A stretch of 18,972 nucleotides of DNA from JASFRI01 sp050115015 (GTDB taxonomy: Bacteria > Acidobacteriota > Polarisedimenticolia > CBDVAL01). The notes beneath the pieces were generated by a model, which was not told the origin of the DNA, searched no databases, and was given only the letters and a program-made list of their open reading frames with translations. Where the stretch lies: the NCBI GenBank assembly GCA_050115015.1, contig JASFRI010000031.1, positions 1 through 18,972 of the forward strand, read 5' to 3'. Shown here piece by piece: positions 15,782 through 18,972 of this stretch (position 1 is its first letter; each line of letters starts with the position of its first letter). A program made the position numbers and the translations under genes.

Positions 15782-16909
15782 TCAGCGGTCCAGGGCCTGC
15801 CCGGCCTCCTCCCGCACCGCGGGATCCGCGTCCCCCCTGCGGGCGTGGTCCAGCGCCGTCCGGGCCGGCGTTCCCCCCAGCCGACCGAGGGCCCAGGCCG
15901 CGTGCGACCGGACCTGCGGCTCCGGATCGGCGTCGAGGGAACGGGCCAGTGCCGTCACCGCCTCCCGATCCCCGCGGTTTCCGAGGATGACGGCGGCGGT
16001 GCGCAGCAGGCCCCGGCGCTTCGGGCGCTTCAGCGGGCTGCGGCGGAAGGCCCGGGCGAACCCCTCGGCGTCGAGGCCCAGCAGGTCCTCGAGGCGAAAT
16101 CCGCGCAGGGACTCCCGCGGCGCGAACTCCGGCCGGACGGCCGGCAGCGCACGTTGGTTCCAGGGGCACACGTCCTGGCAGATGTCGCACCCGAACAGCT
16201 CGTCCCGGATGGCGGTCCGGTGCTCCCGGGGGATGGGCCCGCGCAGCTCGATGTTGAGGTAGGAGATGCAGCGCCGGGCGTCCAGCACGTAGTCGCCGCG
16301 GAGGGCCCCCGTGGGGCACGCGTCGATGCAGGCCGTGCAGGTGCCGCAGCGGTCCTCGACGGGGCTGTCCGGGACGAGCTCGACGTCCACGAGGATCTCC
16401 CCGAGGAAGAACCAGGAGCCCCTCCGATCCAGAAGCTGGGTGTTCCGGCCCACCCAGCCGAGCCCTGCCGCCGCACCCAGGTCCCGCTCGAGGACCGGTC
16501 CCGTGTCCACGTAGGCCCTCCCGTCCACGGCGGCCCCCGCCTCGTCCCGCAGGAACTCCAGCAGGGACCTCAGGCGGGGCCCCATCACCTCGTGATAGTC
16601 CAGGTTCCGCGCATAGGTGGAGACGAGCGGGACGATCCCCTCCCCCTCGGCCCGGCGCCCGGCGATCACCGGGTGATAATCCAGGGTGACGCACACCGCC
16701 GAGGTCGCACCGGGCAGCACCCGGCGCGGATCCGTGCGGTGCCCCGGCTGCCGGGCGAGATAGGCCATCTCGCCATGGTTGCCGCCGGCGAGCCAGGCCC
16801 GGTAGAAGGCCTCCCGCGGGGATCGCCCCACCGGCGCGATCCCGACGGCGGTGAACCCCAGCGCCAGCGCGCGCTCCTTGACGCGGCGGGTCAGCGCGTG
16901 GACGTTCAT
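15782..16909 (-). CDS. queG: Epoxyqueuosine reductase QueG
   Basis: A 375-residue cobalamin-dependent iron-sulfur enzyme that reduces epoxyqueuosine to queuosine in tRNA, the last step of queuosine synthesis. The two [4Fe-4S] clusters are supplied by C188-C191-C194-C198 (CGTCTACIDACP), C214, and C241-C244-C248 (CDICQDVCPWN), in the bacterial ferredoxin arrangement typical of the family. The VDTGPVLER stretch holds D135, the probable catalytic acid by analogy with solved QueG structures. A short C-terminal HEAT-like region (about 300-375; RSHAAWALGRLGG) is the tRNA-binding tail found in longer QueG proteins. The ATG at 16909 gives a full-length product though no Shine-Dalgarno sequence is obvious. 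It lies 65 bases upstream of the kinase gene in the same direction and diverges from the Rieske gene. No other queuosine genes are in view, so the cell must make or salvage the precursor elsewhere. Confidence 0.96.
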   Translation of the reverse strand: MNVHALTRRVKERALALGFTAVGIAPVGRSPREAFYRAWLAGGNHGEMAYLARQPGHRTDPRRVLPGATSAVCVTLDYHPVIAGRRAEGEGIVPLVSTYARNLDYHEVMGPRLRSLLEFLRDEAGAAVDGRAYVDTGPVLERDLGAAAGLGWVGRNTQLLDRRGSWFFLGEILVDVELVPDSPVEDRCGTCTACIDACPTGALRGDYVLDARRCISYLNIELRGPIPREHRTAIRDELFGCDICQDVCPWNQRALPAVRPEFAPRESLRGFRLEDLLGLDAEGFARAFRRSPLKRPKRRGLLRTAAVILGNRGDREAVTALARSLDADPEPQVRSHAAWALGRLGGTPARTALDHARRGDADPAVREEAGQALDR

Positions 16910-16938
16910 GCGCGCACGAGCCCGGCGCGCCGCCGCGC

Positions 16939-16967
16939 TTTACGAGCCCCCGGCAGGAACCTATACT
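16939..16967 (+). promoter_or_regulatory. Promoter of the Rieske ferredoxin gene
   Basis: A -35 box TTTACG (16939-16944) and a -10 box TATACT (16962-16967) are 17 bases apart, matching the sigma-70 consensus at four and five of six positions. Transcription would begin near 16974, about 49 bases before the ATG at 17023. The region also has to drive the divergent queG, for which I see no comparably good minus-strand promoter. Confidence 0.6.
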
Positions 16968-17022
16968 GGTGGCGGCGGCGGCTTGCCGCACCGTTCCCCA
17001 TCAGAGTCTCCGGAGAACAGGA

Positions 17023-17406
17023 ATGCCCGAATACAAGGTCGCCACGCTGGAGGAGATCCCCGAGAACGGCGCTCATGCGGTCAGGATCGAGGGACGCCAG
17101 ATCGGCCTCTTCCACGTCGGCGGGAAGATCTTCGCCATCGACGACGGCTGTCCGCACATGCGCGCGGATCTGAGCTGCGGCGTCGTCAAGGACGAGACGG
17201 TGCTGTGTGGCTGGCATGGCTGGCAGTTCGACCTCAACACGGGGCGCTGTCTGAACATCGAGTGGGCGCGGGTGCGCACCTACCCGGTGGAGAACCGCGA
17301 CGGCTCCATCTTCGTGACCGTGGAGCCCGACCCGCCTCCCGCGGAGGACCAGGAGGAGGAGATGCCGCGCATCGTCTGGAAGCAACCGCCTCCCGACGAG
17401 GACTAG
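17023..17406 (+). CDS. Small Rieske [2Fe-2S] ferredoxin
   Basis: A 127-residue soluble Rieske protein, of the small ferredoxin/NirD-like type that passes electrons to an oxygenase or reductase. The cluster-binding motifs are complete: C43-P-H45 and, after 16 residues, C62-G-W-H65, followed by W67-Q-F-D typical of the fold. The C-terminal 25 residues are acidic and proline-rich, with a terminal PPPDED. The ATG at 17023 was chosen because GGAG (17012-17015) lies seven bases upstream; a longer in-frame extension to 16969 would start inside the promoter. The ribosome binding site itself sits in a 10-base palindrome TCTCCGGAGA (17007-17016). No oxygenase or reductase partner is adjacent, so the redox partner is unknown. 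Confidence 0.93.
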   Translation: MPEYKVATLEEIPENGAHAVRIEGRQIGLFHVGGKIFAIDDGCPHMRADLSCGVVKDETVLCGWHGWQFDLNTGRCLNIEWARVRTYPVENRDGSIFVTVEPDPPPAEDQEEEMPRIVWKQPPPDED

Positions 17407-17466
17407 CCCGGGAATCCACCACCGTCACGTCGCGCCGCCACCCGAATTCGTCGCAATCCCGGCCGC

Positions 17467-17498
17467 CCTGGTGGTTTCCAGCCGTCCGAACCGGCAGG
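17467..17498. terminator. Weak hairpin between convergent genes, possible terminator
   Basis: An imperfect stem, CCTGGTGGTT (17467-17476) with AACCGGCAGG (17489-17498), has one mismatch and one wobble around a 12-base loop. It lies in the 108-base gap between the Rieske gene and the convergent exported-protein gene. No T-run follows on either strand, so a termination role is uncertain. I see nothing else in this gap. Confidence 0.22.
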
Positions 17499-17514
17499 CG
17501 GTGGTTCCTCCGGG

Positions 17515-18417
17515 CTACGGGGTGTCGGCGGGCTCCACGTCGGCAACCCGCCCCGCCGCGAAGTACACGTTGACGCCGCCGCGCATCTGCTCGGCGATGG
17601 TGGCTCCCCGCCGGTAGAGCCAGATATCCACCTTCCCGTCCTCGTCACGGGTGATGAACACCGGCGTCCCCCAGGAGAGCACCACCTGGAACGGGGTCAT
17701 CCCCACCTCCACCCGGGACTCCCGGATGGCCGCGTCCACCGCATCGGACCAGGCCGGATCGATGGACTGCAGGCGCGCTTCCTTCCCCTCGGGGACGCGA
17801 TAGCAGAGCTTCCCGAACAGCCTGTCGAACTCCCGCGCCCGGGCCTCGACGGGATCCGCCGGCTTCAGGGCGCCCCGTACGAGCACGGGGATGCGCTCCC
17901 CCTGGAACGCCTCCAGGTGGACCCGGACCCCCTGCGGCAGCTCCTCGATCCCCGCGACCCGCACCACGTAGCCCTTCGGGATCGCCACACGGGCCGACTG
18001 CTCCACCTCGACGACGCTGCCGATGGTGCCACCGTCCACCAGGTTCTGGTTCTGCCAGCCCGGGTCGTCCACTCCGACGAAGCCGGAGACCCCCGGCCCC
18101 CGGCGCACGTCCACGTTGATCTGGTCGGTCTTGTCGTAGTCGGCGGTGTAGAAGACCCCCTCCGACGTGATCACGGTGATCGGACGGGTCTCCGCGATCC
18201 GGGGACGCGGTCCCACGGTGGAGCTCCGGACGGTCTGCGTCGCCACCTGCTGCACCTTGACGTCCGCCTGCAGCAGGTAGGTCTGATCCAGGTACCGGGG
18301 CTGGAGGTCCCGCTCGAGGGGCGTCGGCTCCTCCGCGGATGCGAGCGCGCCGGGAAGGACCGCACAGGCTCCCAGGAGGGCCCGGAGGGTCAGACGCCGA
18401 AGAGATCGCGTAGCCAT
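17515..18417 (-). CDS. Exported protein with BamE/SmpA-like C-terminus, function unknown
   Basis: A 300-residue protein with a signal peptide (MATRSLRRLTLRALLGACAV... cleaved near ASA-EE at 28). Residues about 40-190 look like beta strands and could form a small scaffold domain, but I recognise no family. Near the end, VGMTPFQVVLSWGTP (238-252) followed by a WLYRRG strand resembles the BamE/SmpA/OmlA fold, in which GMT...V...WG.P is the typical pattern; such domains attach to the outer-membrane assembly machinery or to envelope proteins. The start at 18417 lies 28 bases inside the end of sdhB and has a modest AGGTG eight bases upstream. A longer in-frame start at 18666 was rejected as it would share most of the sdhB coding sequence. 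The context with succinate dehydrogenase gives no clear job. Confidence 0.82.
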   Translation of the reverse strand: MATRSLRRLTLRALLGACAVLPGALASAEEPTPLERDLQPRYLDQTYLLQADVKVQQVATQTVRSSTVGPRPRIAETRPITVITSEGVFYTADYDKTDQINVDVRRGPGVSGFVGVDDPGWQNQNLVDGGTIGSVVEVEQSARVAIPKGYVVRVAGIEELPQGVRVHLEAFQGERIPVLVRGALKPADPVEARAREFDRLFGKLCYRVPEGKEARLQSIDPAWSDAVDAAIRESRVEVGMTPFQVVLSWGTPVFITRDEDGKVDIWLYRRGATIAEQMRGGVNVYFAAGRVADVEPADTP

Positions 18418-18972
18418 TTCACGGACACCTGGCGGTTCACCTCGGCAATGGCATCGAGCAGCGGGATGTCCTTCGGACACGCCTGCACGCAGTTCTGCGC
18501 GTTGCCGCAGTCGGTGACGCCCCCCTTTCCCATCACCGCCTCGAGCCGCTCGGACCGGTTCATCCGGCCGGTGGGATGGGCATTGAACAGACGCACCTGG
18601 CCCAGCGGGGCCGGCCCGACGAAGTCGTTGCCGGGCCCGAACTGGGGACACGCCTCCATGCAGCACCCGCAGGTCATGCAGCGGGCGAACGCGTAGGCAC
18701 GGACCCGGTCCTCCTCCGCCATCCCCGGGCCGGGACCCAGGTCGTGGGTGCCGTCGATGGGGATCCAGGCGCGCACCTTCTTCAGCAGCTCGAACATCCG
18801 GCTCCGATCGACCACGAGGTCGCGGACCACCGGGAACTTCGTCAGCGGACGCAGCTCGATGGGCTGCGAGATCTGGTCCACGAGCACGGCGCAGGCCTGG
18901 CGAGGCCTGCCGTTGACGATCATGGAACAGGACCCGCAGACGTTCTCCAGGCAGTTCTGGTCCCAGGCGGGC
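18390..18972 (-). CDS. sdhB: Succinate dehydrogenase/fumarate reductase iron-sulfur subunit, partial
   Basis: The C-terminal 193 residues of the iron-sulfur subunit of complex II; its 5' end is outside the window. The ATG at 18923 is internal, because the frame continues as PAWDQNCLENVCGSC to the edge, giving the [2Fe-2S] ligands C7, C12, C15 and C27 of the fragment. The [4Fe-4S] motif is CMTCGCCMEACP (C98, C101, C104, C108) and the [3Fe-4S] motif is CGNAQNCVQACP (C155, C161, C165). These motifs and the FVGPAPLGQVRLFN-HPTG block match the Bacillus-type SdhB, not the E. coli type. That type works with a di-heme cytochrome b subunit, and its quinone is often menaquinone. Reaction: succinate to fumarate electron flow (or the reverse), at the inner membrane. 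The flavoprotein and membrane-anchor genes probably lie upstream, to the right. Confidence 0.95.
   Translation of the reverse strand, partial: PAWDQNCLENVCGSCSMIVNGRPRQACAVLVDQISQPIELRPLTKFPVVRDLVVDRSRMFELLKKVRAWIPIDGTHDLGPGPGMAEEDRVRAYAFARCMTCGCCMEACPQFGPGNDFVGPAPLGQVRLFNAHPTGRMNRSERLEAVMGKGGVTDCGNAQNCVQACPKDIPLLDAIAEVNRQVSVKWLRDLFGV

Noticed and set aside
15717..16991. Extension of the histidine kinase frame to an 890-residue fusion
   Set aside because: The extra part is a frame-shifted shadow of queG; the kinase has its own ATG with a plausible ribosome binding site at 15716.
18418..18666. 83-residue N-terminal extension of the exported protein
   Set aside because: It is a shadow of sdhB; the signal peptide begins at the ATG at 18417.
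1..18972. tRNA, rRNA, CRISPR array, insertion sequence, att site, or defence island
   Set aside because: No cloverleaf, direct-repeat array, transposase or integrase motif, or terminal inverted repeat was seen; gene content and composition look uniform.

Overview
The window is a very GC-rich (about 70% by eye), densely packed bacterial chromosome segment from a Gram-negative-type cell: it has RND efflux permeases, a lipoprotein signal and several exported proteins. Three things point loosely towards Acidobacteriota or a neighbouring deep phylum: an exported von Willebrand protein of the kind common in Acidobacteria, a Bacillus-type (non-E. coli) succinate dehydrogenase iron-sulfur subunit, and the codon bias. 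This placement is an inference and would need a tree. I see no mobile element, CRISPR array, tRNA or rRNA, and no gene-free stretch longer than 150 bases.

Left part (1-5055, plus strand): the C-terminal third of one RND permease, a complete second RND permease and a 272-residue membrane-anchored protein of unknown function are joined by two successive ATGA stop/start overlaps. A compact hairpin plus T-rich tail closes this operon. Centre-left (5071-9658, plus): a good sigma-70-like promoter leads into an exported two-domain M16 zinc peptidase, followed 8 bases later by an exported VWFA-domain protein with a helical-repeat tail.

Centre (9703-14309): an RluA-family pseudouridine synthase (minus) diverges from a lipoprotein amidohydrolase of the YtcJ type and an SLC13/TrkA-C permease (both plus). 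The intergenic region between them holds two short perfect palindromes 20 bases apart. Right part (14319-16909, minus): an orphan PAS-containing membrane histidine kinase lies downstream of the epoxyqueuosine reductase gene queG. A small Rieske ferredoxin (plus) diverges from queG and has its own recognisable promoter.

Far right (17515-18972, minus): the iron-sulfur subunit of succinate dehydrogenase or fumarate reductase, cut by the window edge, overlaps by 28 bases an exported protein with a BamE/SmpA-like C-terminal stretch. Most genes are housekeeping or common accessory families. The least explained items are the protein coupled to the RND pair, the exported protein overlapping sdhB, and the pairing of M16 peptidase with VWFA protein. 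I did not find a clear novel defence or biosynthetic system.
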